Of a stretch of DNA of 64,000 nucleotides, positions 24,936-33,970 are shown piece by piece. The DNA is from Isosphaera pallida ATCC 43644 (lineage in GTDB: Bacteria > Planctomycetota > Planctomycetia > Isosphaerales > Isosphaeraceae). Under the pieces are notes generated by a model. It ran no database searches, had not been told where the DNA came from, and was given only the letters and a program-made list of their open reading frames with translations. Position numbers and translations under genes: made by a program. Position 1 is the stretch's first letter; each line of letters starts with the position of its first letter. The DNA lies in the NCBI RefSeq assembly GCF_000186345.1, contig NC_014962.1, forward strand, positions 4,058,450 to 4,122,449. The letters run 5' to 3'.

Positions 24936-27900
24936 ATGTTTCCCGTTCGCGTGAGGGTTCATCGTTGCTGGAATCGTGCCCTGGTGATTGCCATCCTCGC
25001 GCTGGCGGCGGGAACTGTCCTCGGCCCTTGGATCAGCCGTGGGCTGGGTGTTGGTCCGGGCAACGCGATTAAACGGGTCGCGTTGGTTCCGAACAGCTTG
25101 CCGCAACCCGTTGCCGTCTTCGAGCCAGTCGAGGCCCCGGGTTCGACCCCCGCGCCGAACGCCCCAACCCCGCTGGCCGGTCCTCATTCTGGAGCCGGTT
25201 GGCGCGGCGTGAGGGGCCACGGTCACGGCTCGCCCCACGGCGGCGGGCGTCCCGACGACCTTGCGACGGGACCAATCGGCGATCCCTACCCGATGCCTCC
25301 CGAACTCGTCGGGGTCAGGCTCAACGAGCAGTCGGACGAGTCGATCGCCCTGAAAAGCGCGGGGTGCGTCCAGTGCCATCGAGGGGTGGGTAACCCCCAC
25401 GCCAAGGATACGGTGCGTTTAGGTTGCGTCGATTGTCACGGCGGCAACGCGCAAACCGATCAAATCGAACTGGCCCATGTGCAACCACGTCATCCCCACC
25501 TTTGGCCCTCCTCGGCCAACCCGGTGCGGTCCTACACCCTGTTGAACCAGGAGTCGCCGGAGTTCATCCGGTTCGTCAATCCCGGCGACTTGCGGATCGC
25601 CCACATCTCCTGCGGCACAGCCGGTTGCCACGCCGAAACCGTCCATGACGTTCGCAAGAGCATGATGACCCACGGGGCGATGCTTTGGGAAGCGGCGTTG
25701 TACAACAATGGGGCCGTCCCCTTCAAGCAAGCGCGTTACGGCGAAAGCTACAGCATGTTCGGCACGCCGCAACGTCTGCAAACCGTGCCGCCGCCGAGCC
25801 CTGAGGAGATTCGGGACAAGGGAATTTTGCCCTACCTCGACCCGTTGCCCAAATTCCAGGTGACGCAACCAGGGAATTTGCTGCGGATCTTCGAGCGCGG
25901 TGGGCGATTCGCCGCCGGAGAGATCGGCATCCCCGAACGTCTCGAGGAGACCGGACGCCCCCGCCAGCGTCTTTCAACCCGAGGTCTGGGAACCGGCACC
26001 CGCACCGACCCGGTCTTCCTTGGCTTACAGAAAACCCGTCTGCTTGACCCGACCCTCAACTTCTTGGGCACCAACGACCACGCCGGCGACTACCGCTCCA
26101 GCGGCTGTACCGCCTGCCATGTGGTCTACGCCAACGACCGCTCGCCGGTCCATTCCGGCCCCTTCGCCGTTTACGGCAACGAGGGCAAGAGTTTTTCCGT
26201 CGATCCGATGATCCCCAAGGACGAGCCCGGCCACCCAATCGAACACCGCTTCGTCTGGGCACCGCCCACCAGCCAGTGCAACGTCTGCCACATCCACCCC
26301 GGCACGACGGTCATGAATTCCTACGTCGGGTTCATGTGGTGGGATCTCGAAACCGACGGCAAGTTCATGTATCCGCCGGTTGAGCGAGAACTCACCGCCG
26401 AGGAATTCATCAAAGCGCAGATGTCCGACCCCAACGAAGCATCGGCCCGCGGTCTGTGGTCCAACCCTGAGTTCCTCAAGCGAGTCGCCGAACTCAACCC
26501 AATGCTTGAACATACCCAGTTTGCCGACTTCCACGGCCACGGCTGGGTCTATCGCGCAGTGTTCAAGAAAGACCGCAAGGGTCAATTGCTCGACGCGGCC
26601 GGCAACCTGATCGAGAAGAACACCACCGAACTGCTCAATGCGGCGATGGTCCCCCCCTCCCCCGACGAGATTCTCAACGGCAAGGAATGTCGCAACGGCG
26701 TGCCGCTGCATCTGATGGACATCCACATGGAAAAGGGGATGCACTGCGTCGATTGCCACTTCGCCATCTCGGGCCACGGTAATGGCAAACTCTACGGGGA
26801 AGTGCGCAACGCCATTGAAATTCAGTGCATCGATTGCCACGGCACCTCACGCGCCTACACCACCTTGAGGACCTCCGGCCCCGCCTCGCCGCCGGGTGGG
26901 ATGGACCTGGCCTCGTTGCGCTCCCCGTGGGGAGGCTTGCGGTTTGAGTGGATCGAGGGCAAGCTCTACCAGCGTTCGATGGTCACAGAGGGGTTGGAAT
27001 GGGAAGTGGTCCAGACCAAAGATTCAATCACCCCTGGCCATGAACACTACAACCAGAAGTCGCACCACGCCAAGACCGTTCGGTTCAATGACCAGGGCGA
27101 CATCGTCTGGGGCGACTTGCCCCCCGCCAACAGTCCGGCCCCATATGACGACGACCAGTGCGCCCACTCCTACAAGGAAATGAGTTGCATCGCCTGCCAC
27201 TCCTCCTGGAACCCCAGTTGCTACGGCTGCCACCTGCCCCAAAAGGCTAACCTCAAGCTGCCCGAACTGCACAACGAGGGAGACGTCAGCCGCAACGGCA
27301 TCGCCTACAACTGGCAGACTCTACGCGACGACGTGTACATGCTGGCCCGCGATGGCCATGTCACCGGCAACCGAATCGGCCCGTCACGCTCCAGCTGCGC
27401 CATTCACGTCGGCTCGTACAACGACAAGCGCGAGTCGATCTATGTCCAGCAGCAAACCATCTCCGCCGAAGGACTCAGCGGCATCGCCTTTTCGACCAAT
27501 GTGCCACACACCGTCCGCGGCGGCCCACCCACCGGTCCCGACGGTCGCGCGCTCAACCCCGCCAACTACCTGCCGGGTCGCAACGAAACCAAACAATGCA
27601 CTGATTGTCATGTATCTATCAACGATGACAACAACGCGATCATGGCTCAGCTGGTGATGCAGGGGACTGGTGCCCTCAACTTTATCGGTCGCTACGCCTG
27701 GGTGGCCGCCGGCGAGGAGGGCCTGCTGGCCGTTGCCGTCACCGAACGGGACGAACCCCAGACGGTCATCGGCTCCACCATGCACAGGATGGTTTATCCC
27801 CAGCGCTACGCCAAGCATCTTGCCAAGGGCAAGGAGCTGGAGAACGCCTATGAGCATCCTGGCGTCGATATCATCGATGGGTTGCTCAAGCGGTTCCGCC

Positions 27901-29099
27901 AAACCGAGATCTTGTCGGTCCAAGCGCGGGGTGAATACCTCTACGCCGCCTGCGGCGAGGGAGGAATGAGGGTCTTCGACATCGCTTTCATCGACCACAA
28001 AGGTTTCTCCGAGCGGATCACCACCGCGCCGGTGTCCCCGTTGGGCCAACGGTTCTTCGTTCGCACCAAGGATTGCCGCGACGTGGCCGCCCCCACCACG
28101 ATCGCGCCTGACCCAACGCGAACCCATCGCCCTGAAAACATGGAGCAAGCCGTTCATCCCGTTTACGCCTACCTCTATCTGGCCGACGCCGAGGAAGGGC
28201 TGATTCTGGTGGGGGCTGGAACCCTTCTGGACGGCGACCCTACCAATAACTTCCTGAAGCGCGACTTGACCTTCAACCCTGGCGGGCTGCTCCACGGGGC
28301 GCGACGGGTCAAGATCGTGGGTCATTACGCCTACGTCTGTTGCGACGCGGGCCTGGTGATCGTCGATCTGGACACCCCCACCGAACCCAAGATCACCGCG
28401 ATCCTCGGTCACGAGTCAGGAGTGCACCGTCCGGTCGATGTGGCGGTGCAGTTCCGCTACGCCTTCGTGGTGGACGCCGACGGTCTGCAAACCTTGGACG
28501 TCACCGACCTCGCCCATCCTCGGACGATTCCCGACGCCGAATTTCCCATCGACGACGCCCACCGCATCTATGTCGCCCGCACCTACGCTTACCTTGCCGC
28601 CGGACATCACGGCCTGGTGATCCTCGACGTAGAAAACCCCGAACGGCCCCGGCTCGACCAGATATTCAACGACGACGGCAAGATCAACGATTTACACGAC
28701 GTGCAACTCGGCATCACGTACAACAGCCAATTCGCCTATCTAGCCGACGGACGCAACGGCTTCGTGGTTGTCCAACTCACGTCGCCCGAAACCCCCGGCA
28801 ACGACGGCTTCTCGCCCCGACCGACTCCCGAAGTTGTCGCCCACCACGAGATCCCCAACGGCGGTCACGCCCTGGCCATCTCGCGTGGGCTGGACCGCGA
28901 CCGCGCCGTGGACGAATCGGGCCATCAAATCGCCGTCTTCGGGCGGATCGGCGCGCGGCCGCTCAACCGCGAGGAGCTGCATCGGCTTTACATCAAAAAC
29001 GGCTGGCTCTGGAAGGTCTCCGACGATCCCCAGGCTTCGATCTACCGCTACCAACCCCCGGCGGGCGAGACTAAGGTGACGGTTCCGCCCGCGCCTTGA
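24936..29099 (+). CDS. Multiheme cytochrome c with LVIVD beta-propeller
   Basis: A 1387-residue exported redox protein. ATG 24936 follows GGAGG at 24921-24925. A basic N-terminus and hydrophobic segment (ALVIAILALAAGTVLG) act as signal or anchor, followed by a Gly/His-rich stretch (HGHGSPHGGG). Nine CxxCH heme-binding motifs are visible between residues 144 and 892 (CVQCH, CVDCH, CTACH, CNVCH, CVDCH, CIDCH, CIACH, CYGCH, CTDCH), plus one CxxxCH (CGTAGCH) near 226. From about 900 the chain turns into repeated beta-propeller units with LVIVD-type strands (YVCCDAGLVIVDL, AAGHHGLVILDV) to about 1340. Such LVIVD fusions are known in planctomycetes. The protein should act outside the cytoplasmic membrane in electron transfer. 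Its partner and electron acceptor are unknown. Confidence 0.93.
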   Translation: MFPVRVRVHRCWNRALVIAILALAAGTVLGPWISRGLGVGPGNAIKRVALVPNSLPQPVAVFEPVEAPGSTPAPNAPTPLAGPHSGAGWRGVRGHGHGSPHGGGRPDDLATGPIGDPYPMPPELVGVRLNEQSDESIALKSAGCVQCHRGVGNPHAKDTVRLGCVDCHGGNAQTDQIELAHVQPRHPHLWPSSANPVRSYTLLNQESPEFIRFVNPGDLRIAHISCGTAGCHAETVHDVRKSMMTHGAMLWEAALYNNGAVPFKQARYGESYSMFGTPQRLQTVPPPSPEEIRDKGILPYLDPLPKFQVTQPGNLLRIFERGGRFAAGEIGIPERLEETGRPRQRLSTRGLGTGTRTDPVFLGLQKTRLLDPTLNFLGTNDHAGDYRSSGCTACHVVYANDRSPVHSGPFAVYGNEGKSFSVDPMIPKDEPGHPIEHRFVWAPPTSQCNVCHIHPGTTVMNSYVGFMWWDLETDGKFMYPPVERELTAEEFIKAQMSDPNEASARGLWSNPEFLKRVAELNPMLEHTQFADFHGHGWVYRAVFKKDRKGQLLDAAGNLIEKNTTELLNAAMVPPSPDEILNGKECRNGVPLHLMDIHMEKGMHCVDCHFAISGHGNGKLYGEVRNAIEIQCIDCHGTSRAYTTLRTSGPASPPGGMDLASLRSPWGGLRFEWIEGKLYQRSMVTEGLEWEVVQTKDSITPGHEHYNQKSHHAKTVRFNDQGDIVWGDLPPANSPAPYDDDQCAHSYKEMSCIACHSSWNPSCYGCHLPQKANLKLPELHNEGDVSRNGIAYNWQTLRDDVYMLARDGHVTGNRIGPSRSSCAIHVGSYNDKRESIYVQQQTISAEGLSGIAFSTNVPHTVRGGPPTGPDGRALNPANYLPGRNETKQCTDCHVSINDDNNAIMAQLVMQGTGALNFIGRYAWVAAGEEGLLAVAVTERDEPQTVIGSTMHRMVYPQRYAKHLAKGKELENAYEHPGVDIIDGLLKRFRQTEILSVQARGEYLYAACGEGGMRVFDIAFIDHKGFSERITTAPVSPLGQRFFVRTKDCRDVAAPTTIAPDPTRTHRPENMEQAVHPVYAYLYLADAEEGLILVGAGTLLDGDPTNNFLKRDLTFNPGGLLHGARRVKIVGHYAYVCCDAGLVIVDLDTPTEPKITAILGHESGVHRPVDVAVQFRYAFVVDADGLQTLDVTDLAHPRTIPDAEFPIDDAHRIYVARTYAYLAAGHHGLVILDVENPERPRLDQIFNDDGKINDLHDVQLGITYNSQFAYLADGRNGFVVVQLTSPETPGNDGFSPRPTPEVVAHHEIPNGGHALAISRGLDRDRAVDESGHQIAVFGRIGARPLNREELHRLYIKNGWLWKVSDDPQASIYRYQPPAGETKVTVPPAP

Positions 29100-29588
29100 T
29101 CGCGCGAAAGGCGGATCAGCTTCCACCTAACAACGTTCTTTGGTGCATGGCGTTTCACTTCAACTTACCCGCGCCGTGACTGATCATCGTAGAAGGGAAC
29201 ATGCTGATTGGCTTGAAAGTGAGGCGAAGAACGTGCTTATTCTCTTGAGGTCAACGGACCGGCGTTGGAGGTTAAGCTTGACCAAGTGCGCCTCCGTGGC
29301 GGCCGTTACCTCCGTCCGTTTGGCACCGGGGGATTGCGACAACGTGGATCAGGAGCAATCGATTCCTCGTTGTGATTCTGATCTCTCGCTTTCTTCCTTG
29401 GCGAGGATCGCGCGTTCGAGCGGGCTTGAGAAAGCGAAGTTTCGTCCCGGAGGTTGCGACACCACAACGACGGCGTTGGGGTTAAATCCCTGGGACGTCC
29501 CACGCGGCTTGGTGACACACACAGGGCGAACCCCCAAGCTCGTGATGGTTCCTCACTTCCCTTGACTCTCCTTTGGCGAGAACGCGCG
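29100..29588. other. Intergenic region
   Basis: Contains a 141-residue frame (29140-29565) of poor coding character, which I do not call a gene. Otherwise nothing supported. Confidence 0.35.
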
Positions 29589-30581
29589 ATGACCTCGTCC
29601 TTGCTCCCTTTGATTGCCGCCGGCGCGGTTTTCCTCCCCAATCCATCCACCGGGTCGATCCAACAACCGCCCGACAAGCCAACCCGACCCGCCTTCTATC
29701 AAGCCGATCCCGGACCCTTGGCGGTCAAGACCATCCCCAACCACACCCTGCGCGACCAGTCCCGAGCCGACAAGGAGGTCCCCATCCGCATCACATACCC
29801 CGACGCCGAGGGACCGTTTCCGCTCATCGTGTTCTGCCACGGCGCATGGGGTTCCAAAGACGGCTACCAGCCGTTGATTCGCCACTGGGTCGGCCACGGC
29901 TACGTGGTGATTCAGCCCACCCATGCCGACTCGATCGCCCTGGGTAACACCTTCCGCGATGAATCGGTGTTCCGATTCTGGAACGATCGACCACGTGACG
30001 TCAAACTCGTCTTCGACGCGCTTGATCTCCTGGAGAACGAGCTGCCCGTCCTCAAGGGTAAGATCGACCGACAGCGCCTGGCGGTGGCCGGTCACTCCTT
30101 CGGCGCGCACACGGCGCTTCTGGTGGGTGGCGCGCGGCCGCGGCTGTTGGGCCGGGACCTGCGGTACGACGACGAACGGGTTCAAGCGGTCATGGTCCTC
30201 TCAGGTCCAGCACCAAACCGTCTCTTAAACGAACAATCGTTCGCCCATCTGAAGAAGCCCACGTTTTTCATGTCGGGCAGTCGTGACATTGTTGACGTCG
30301 GCCCCAAGCTGGGTTCGGTGGACGACCGGAAGAAAGCTTATGAATTCGCCCCGGCAGGCGACAAGATTCTGGTCTGGGTCGAAGGACTCGATCATGGTTT
30401 CGGCGGCATCAGCGGTCGTCGTTTGTGGCCGCCTCACTCCGATCATCTTTCAATCAGCCGCTCGGTGACCCTGGCCTTTTGGGATGCCTACCTCAAAGGA
30501 AATTCCGCCGCGCAGGCGTTCCTTGCCTCCGACGACCTCGACAGCGCGTCGTCCTCGAAGGTGACGATCAGCCGCAAATAA
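29589..30581 (+). CDS. Exported alpha/beta hydrolase, esterase-like
   Basis: A 330-residue protein from ATG 29589; the frame is open further upstream to 29454 but the signal peptide begins here. The N-terminus (MTSSLLPLIAAGAVFLP) reads as a signal peptide. The oxyanion region is FPLIVFCHGAWGSKDG, the nucleophile is the Ser in VAGHSFGAHTALL near residue 164, and the final His is in GLDHGFGG. The acid is probably the Asp in SGSRDIVD. This arrangement resembles platelet-activating-factor acetylhydrolase and chlorophyllase-like esterases. A periplasmic esterase is the best reading. The substrate is unknown. Confidence 0.85.
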   Translation: MTSSLLPLIAAGAVFLPNPSTGSIQQPPDKPTRPAFYQADPGPLAVKTIPNHTLRDQSRADKEVPIRITYPDAEGPFPLIVFCHGAWGSKDGYQPLIRHWVGHGYVVIQPTHADSIALGNTFRDESVFRFWNDRPRDVKLVFDALDLLENELPVLKGKIDRQRLAVAGHSFGAHTALLVGGARPRLLGRDLRYDDERVQAVMVLSGPAPNRLLNEQSFAHLKKPTFFMSGSRDIVDVGPKLGSVDDRKKAYEFAPAGDKILVWVEGLDHGFGGISGRRLWPPHSDHLSISRSVTLAFWDAYLKGNSAAQAFLASDDLDSASSSKVTISRK

Positions 30582-30728
30582 GTTCGGAGTTCTTGGCGTC
30601 GTCTCAGGTCGTGTCGCGTCGCGCTCTTGCGTCCGATCCCGTCGTGACCCACAATCATCCATCGCGCGAATCGCTTCAACTGAACCGATTCGCACGGCTT
30701 TTGCTTGGATCACGCCGCGATACGAAGC

Positions 30729-31505
30729 ATGAATGCCATGAGCCTTCCGGACGACCCCAACCCAAGGTCCACTCCGATCCGCCGTGGAGGATTGATCCTC
30801 TGCGGCGGTCGGAGTCGGCGGATGGGACAGCCTAAGGCGTGGCTCGACTTCGGTGGCGAACCGCTGCTGGTCCGGGTGGCGCGTCGATTAGCGACTGCTT
30901 TGGAAAACCAGGGACTCCTCGTGGTCGTCGCTGCGCCCCATCAAAACCTTCCCGACCTTACCGCCGACCATCTTCGCCTCGGCGGCATGGAGATCCGTTT
31001 GGTCCACGACGACCGACCGGACCGCGGGCCTCTGGTTGGGTTAGCGGTTGGTTTGGCCGAGGCCGCTCGGCGGGGGATCCAACGGGTCTATGCCACCAGC
31101 GTCGACGTTCCGTTTCTGGCCGCCGACTGGGTTCGGTTTCTGTTCGATCGGGCTGAGGAGGAGGGCGGGTTCGATGTCGTCATGCCCGAAGCCCAGGGGT
31201 TCCGTCACCCCTTGGCAGCGGTCTATTGCGCCGCTTCGGTGGCGTGGGCGGCGGAGCGCCTCATCGCAGCCGACCGCATGAGGCCGGTCTTTCTGCTCGA
31301 CCAACCAGACTTGCGCGGGCGGACGATTCCTGAAGAGGAATTAAGGAGGGTAGACCCCGCGTTGGCCACGCTACGCAATCTCAATACCCCGGAGGATTAC
31401 GAGCGCGCGCTGGCCGACGAGTCGGCCGCCGGTTCGGTTGAGCGCGCCGCCTTGGCGGACTCGGCGGACCGCGACGATTCGGCGTCGGGTTGCGAGACGG
31501 GCTGA
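30729..31505 (+). CDS. mobA: Molybdenum cofactor guanylyltransferase
   Basis: MobA attaches GMP from GTP to molybdopterin to give the guanine dinucleotide form of the cofactor. The N-terminal nucleotidyltransferase motif LILCGGRSRRMGQPKAWLDF is clear and gives the nucleotide-binding loop, then TSVDVPFLAADW with the metal-binding Asp. From ATG 30729 the protein has 258 residues; the ATG at 30738 is an alternative and the TTG at 30705 a weaker one. The family is near 190-200 residues, so the C-terminal extension rich in Ser, Ala and Asp (DESAAGSVERAALADSADRD) is extra. That tail overlaps the end of lspA on the other strand. No other molybdenum cofactor gene is present, and no molybdoenzyme is seen nearby. 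Confidence 0.93.
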   Translation: MNAMSLPDDPNPRSTPIRRGGLILCGGRSRRMGQPKAWLDFGGEPLLVRVARRLATALENQGLLVVVAAPHQNLPDLTADHLRLGGMEIRLVHDDRPDRGPLVGLAVGLAEAARRGIQRVYATSVDVPFLAADWVRFLFDRAEEEGGFDVVMPEAQGFRHPLAAVYCAASVAWAAERLIAADRMRPVFLLDQPDLRGRTIPEEELRRVDPALATLRNLNTPEDYERALADESAAGSVERAALADSADRDDSASGCETG

Positions 31506-32038
31506 TCCCGAGGCGCTTCGGGTCTCAAGGCCAGGATGACCAGAATCGCCGCGCCCAGGAGCAACATATTGTCCGCGAAGTTGAAAATCGCGCAATCGAA
31601 GCCGATGGGGTCGATGTGGAAGTGGACGAAGTCGCGCACCTTGCCGAATACCAGACGGTCGTAGCAGTTGCCCAAGGCCCCGGCCGTGATGAGGGCCAGT
31701 CCCAGGGTCAGCCAGAAATCGCGTGCCGCGCCCCGGATGAATAACCAGTAGAGGACGAAAAGGGTGACCGCGACCGAAAGCAGGGCGAAGACCAGGGGAC
31801 TGTAACGCCAAGCGTTACCGAAGCCCCAAAGCGCTCCAGTGTTGTAGGTGGTGCGAAGTTCCAACATGTTGGGCACGATCGAAACGGCGGGCGACCCAGG
31901 TTCACCCACGAACCGGAACATCCATGCTTTGGTTGCCAAGTCGAAGGCCACGCCGCCTAGAGCCACCACGCCGAACAACAACCATCGGCTCTGGGGATAG
32001 GTCGAGCGACCCGGTTGCTGGGCGTGAACCTTGGTCAT
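31397..32038 (-). CDS. lspA: Lipoprotein signal peptidase
   Basis: LspA removes the signal peptide of prolipoproteins in the cytoplasmic membrane. The 213-residue protein has four transmembrane segments (about 19-37, 80-100, 105-120, 150-170). The catalytic aspartates are D127 in GNCYDRLV and D156 in FNFADN, both in the conserved setting; NTGALWGF is the usual motif ahead of the second segment. The start at 32038 has GAGGGG 10 bases upstream. The protein ends in a Ser/Ala/Arg-rich tail (SAESAKAARSTEPAADSS) about 30-40 residues longer than the family core, coded in the region shared with the mobA tail. It is a single gene with no ribosomal or other partner in view. Confidence 0.95.
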   Translation of the reverse strand: MTKVHAQQPGRSTYPQSRWLLFGVVALGGVAFDLATKAWMFRFVGEPGSPAVSIVPNMLELRTTYNTGALWGFGNAWRYSPLVFALLSVAVTLFVLYWLFIRGAARDFWLTLGLALITAGALGNCYDRLVFGKVRDFVHFHIDPIGFDCAIFNFADNMLLLGAAILVILALRPEAPRDQPVSQPDAESSRSAESAKAARSTEPAADSSASARS

Positions 32039-32446
32039 CCTGGTGTCCCCTCATCGTGTCGCAGCGTTTCGGAGCGGTGAACGGCCTTCAACGCGATTCG
32101 CCTAACGTGATGACGGCGAATCACACCCTGTCCCTTATCCTAGCAGGATCGTTCCAGTTGTCCTACCCGGAAAGGGAGGGTGATCGCGTCCCGCGACCGC
32201 CCAAGGATGAACTCGAAGACCAGCGGGAAGCGTGGCTTCGAAACGACCACGAACTCTACTCGATCCGTTCCACCCCCTTGCTCCCACTCGGCGGCGGCCT
32301 TAGCCTGGCGACAACGTGACCGGTCGGGGTTGTCCGGGCACGTCTCACGACCTCGCACGCGGGTACTCGAATGTGGTGGCGGTGATTGTGATCGCCCAGC
32401 CCTCTTTTGCCTCGCGTCACGCCGATTTGGGTTGGAGGAGATGGCC
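32039..32446. other. Divergent intergenic region
   Basis: Lies between lspA (-) and the MmgE/PrpD gene (+). The frame before the MmgE/PrpD start is open from 32180, but the Arg/Ser/Pro content is not coding-like. No supported gene. Confidence 0.35.
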
Positions 32447-33844
32447 ATGACGGCGGGAACCACCTTGGCCGACCGACTGGTCGAATTCACTCGGACGACA
32501 CGCTTCGAGACCCTGCCCCCGGCGGTCGTCGTGGAATCCCGCCGCCGTTGGATCGACTCGTTGGGTTGCGCCATCGGCGCGCTTGACGAACCGGCTCCGA
32601 CCTTCGCCCGTCGTCTCGCGGGACGGATCGGCTGGACCAGTGAGGAGACCACCGGCACTTCCTGTCGGCTCTTCGGTGGAGGACGATCGGCCCCGGATTG
32701 GGCTGCCTTCTCCAATGGAGTCCACATCCGTTATCTCGATTGCAACGACACTTATCTGTCTAAGGAACCGGCCCACCCCTCGGACAACTTCGCCGCTGTC
32801 ATGGCGGTGGGCGAGCATGTCCAGGCTCCGGGTACCCGCTGGATTGAAGCCGCGGCGATCGCCTACGAAGTCCAGTGCCGCCTGGCCGACGCCTTCTCCA
32901 TCCGCGCCCGGGGCTGGGACCACGTGACCTACGGCAACCTCTCCTCCTGCTTGGCCGCGGCCAAACTGCTCAACCTGGACGCCGACCAAACCCGTCACGC
33001 CCTGGGTATCGCCGGTACCACCGCCGCGGCGTTGCGGCTGACCCGCGCCGGCGAACTCTCGATGTGGAAAGGCTGCGCGTTCGCCCACGCCGCCCGCAAC
33101 GGCGTCTTCGCTGCCCTGCTGGCCCGCGAAGGCATCACCGGACCCGCTCCCCTCTTTGAAGGCGAAATGGGCTTCTGGCAACAAGTCTGCGGCGGACCCT
33201 TCGAGCTTGAGCAACTCGGCGGTCCAAACGACGGCGATTGGATGCTGCCTAAAACCTCAATCAAGTTCGTCCCCGCCGAATACCACAGCCAATCGGCAGT
33301 CGCCGCCGCTTATGAGCTGCGCCAACGGCTCGACGACCCCCGCCGCATCACGGCAATTCGGATCGACACCTTCAAAACCGCCGTCGAGATCATTGCCAAA
33401 GATCCCGAGAAGTGGCGTCCCAAGACCCGCGAAACCGCTGACCACAGCCTTCCCTACTGCTTTGTCGTGGCGCTTTTGGATGGCCAAGTGACCGCTGCCC
33501 AGTTCGCCGACGCCAAGCTGAACGACCCACTGGTACTTGATCTGGTCGCCAAAACCCAGGTGGTCGAAGACCCCGAACTGACCGCCCGCTACCCCAAGGG
33601 CATCCCCAACCGGATCACCCTCACCCTCGAGGACGGCTCCACCTTAGAGGCCTTCAACGAATTTCCCCCCGGCCACGACCAAAACCCGCTCAGCGACGAG
33701 CAACTCGCCGCGAAGTTCCACGGCCTGGCCGACCCGATCCTGGGTGAGGAGAAAGCCCAAGCGATCCTCGACCAAGCCGCTCGGCTGGACCAGGACGATC
33801 AACCTTGGAGCGTGGTCGATCATATCCGCCTCGACCATTCCTAG
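32447..33844 (+). CDS. MmgE/PrpD family protein
   Basis: A 465-residue protein of the 2-methylcitrate dehydratase/immune-responsive protein 1 superfamily. I chose ATG 32447 because GGAGGAG lies 7-13 bases upstream; an ATG two codons earlier sits too close to that site. LADRLVEFTRTTRFETLP is the typical start and SLGCAIGAL follows. The family motifs NGVHIRYLDCNDTY and HPSDNFAAVMA give the substrate-site Asp and His. MWKGCAFAHAARNG and FVPAEYHSQSAV are the conserved later motifs. The family dehydrates or decarboxylates hydroxy acids, with 2-methylcitrate and aconitate as known substrates. No prpB, prpC or methylcitrate gene is present, so the substrate is not assigned. Confidence 0.93.
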   Translation: MTAGTTLADRLVEFTRTTRFETLPPAVVVESRRRWIDSLGCAIGALDEPAPTFARRLAGRIGWTSEETTGTSCRLFGGGRSAPDWAAFSNGVHIRYLDCNDTYLSKEPAHPSDNFAAVMAVGEHVQAPGTRWIEAAAIAYEVQCRLADAFSIRARGWDHVTYGNLSSCLAAAKLLNLDADQTRHALGIAGTTAAALRLTRAGELSMWKGCAFAHAARNGVFAALLAREGITGPAPLFEGEMGFWQQVCGGPFELEQLGGPNDGDWMLPKTSIKFVPAEYHSQSAVAAAYELRQRLDDPRRITAIRIDTFKTAVEIIAKDPEKWRPKTRETADHSLPYCFVVALLDGQVTAAQFADAKLNDPLVLDLVAKTQVVEDPELTARYPKGIPNRITLTLEDGSTLEAFNEFPPGHDQNPLSDEQLAAKFHGLADPILGEEKAQAILDQAARLDQDDQPWSVVDHIRLDHS

Positions 33845-33970
33845 GCCGCCTTCCCCATCCTCTTCACCTCCGGGAGACAACCAGACCGTTTGACCATCCC
33901 CACCTCCCCGATTTCCCTCCTCTTGGATTCCGTCCCTCCCTCGCCTCTCTCTCCGTTAGGAGTCCCTCGT

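Noticed and set aside
27384-28412. 342-residue frame antisense to the multiheme cytochrome
   Set aside because: The heme motifs and LVIVD repeats fix the plus strand.
29140-29565. 141-residue frame after the cytochrome gene
   Set aside because: Mixed composition with no domain and no ribosome site; more likely a chance frame in an intergenic gap.
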